From the NCBI GenBank assembly GCA_903853185.1, contig CAINSX010000231.1, positions 1-12,417 of the forward strand: a stretch of DNA of 12,417 nt, in the 5' to 3' direction. This document shows positions 12,251-12,417 of the stretch, piece by piece. How positions within the stretch are numbered: the first letter of the stretch is position 1; every line of letters begins with the position of its first letter. The notes under the pieces were generated by a model. It saw nothing but the letters and a program-made list of their open reading frames with translations. It searched no databases and was not told the DNA's origin. Position numbers and translations under genes: made by a program. The DNA comes from an uncultured Opitutia bacterium (GTDB lineage Bacteria; Verrucomicrobiota; Verrucomicrobiia; Opitutales; UBA953).

Positions 12251-12262
12251 TATTAATAATAG
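12251..12262 (+). promoter_or_regulatory. A+T-rich -10 region upstream of the 3'-edge gene
   Basis: TATTAATAATAG, in an otherwise G+C-rich stretch, lies 32 bases before the GTG of the exported protein and offers several -10-like hexamers. No convincing -35 is seen at the right distance. Confidence 0.35.
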
Positions 12263-12293
12263 ATAACGAGGCTCGAGCGGGGATGATGTCCGC

Positions 12294-12417
12294 GTGCACC
12301 CGTCCGCCGTCCGTCAGCCTCGCCGAGGAATCTTTCCCTTCGCCGCCTTGCTCGCGCTCGGCGCCGCGGGCGTAACGGCCGGTCCGATCCAGTTCGACGG
12401 CACGACGACCTACACGC
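12294..12417 (+). CDS. 5' part of an exported protein (cut by window edge)
   Basis: From GTG 12294 an open frame runs off the window (41 codons visible). It begins MHPSAVRQPRRG, followed by a hydrophobic IFPFAALLALGAAGV and probable cleavage after TAG near residue 31: a Sec signal peptide. The mature start, PIQFDGTTTYT, is too short to classify. The frame has an in-frame TAA at 12264, and GTG is the only reasonable start. A different frame with ATG 12283 reads into Ser/Pro-rich, non-coding-looking sequence and stops. The gene diverges from the nuclease gene. Confidence 0.6.
   Translation, partial: MHPSAVRQPRRGIFPFAALLALGAAGVTAGPIQFDGTTTYT

Noticed and set aside
12157..12375. 72-codon plus-strand frame near the right edge
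   Set aside because: It is Ser/Pro-rich and starts inside the 14-bp dyad. The GTG 12294 frame gives a proper signal peptide instead.
1..12417. CRISPR array, insertion sequence or long direct repeats
   Set aside because: No regularly spaced repeats, transposase motifs or terminal inverted repeats were seen on reading through both strands.

Overview
The window is GC-rich bacterial chromosome and most resembles a Verrucomicrobia-type (PVC superphylum) genome, probably close to the Opitutae. The evidence is a membrane-bound dehydrogenase-like protein with a beta-propeller, HEAT-like repeats and a C-terminal PVC-type heme domain; a Tat-exported sugar isomerase/epimerase-like TIM barrel; and start codons that mostly lack Shine-Dalgarno sequences. 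No species can be named from the sequence alone.

Layout. 1-980: an exported protein, probably an outer-membrane beta-barrel (+). 979-1490: a compact minus-strand cassette with a hairpin-rich leader, a 25-codon upstream ORF, a 77-aa protein resembling the N-terminal DNA-binding part of tyrosine recombinases, and possibly a 20-aa hydrophobic peptide. 1589-1852: a DUF4236 protein (+). 1904-1987: tRNA-Leu(CAA) (-). 2133-2420: an HU-family DNA-bending protein (-) with a clean terminator. 2594-7645: a three-gene plus-strand operon encoding a Sec-exported glucose/sorbosone dehydrogenase-type propeller, the Tat-exported TIM barrel, and the propeller-HEAT-cytochrome c protein, followed by a terminator. 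7822-10503: a translation and replication cluster, rplY (bL25/Ctc), pth, rpsF, ssb and rplI, closed by a bidirectional terminator. 10571-12085: a secreted endonuclease/exonuclease/phosphatase-fold enzyme (-) with a probable OB-fold tail. 12086-12293: a divergent intergenic region with a perfect 14-bp inverted repeat and repeated GTGACG boxes. 12294-end: the 5' part of another exported protein (+).

How the genes work together. The 2594-7645 operon looks like a periplasmic carbohydrate-oxidation module: the dehydrogenase oxidises a sugar, the TIM barrel acts on a related sugar, and the heme-bearing protein could carry electrons toward the respiratory chain. The substrate cannot be read from the sequence. 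The rplY-rplI block is housekeeping: tRNA recycling, two or three ribosomal proteins and single-strand DNA binding. rpsR, often found between ssb and rplI, is absent.

The parts least explained by known families are the minus-strand cassette at 979-1490, with its GAAA-capped hairpins and coupled short ORFs, and the dyad/GTGACG region at 12090-12210.
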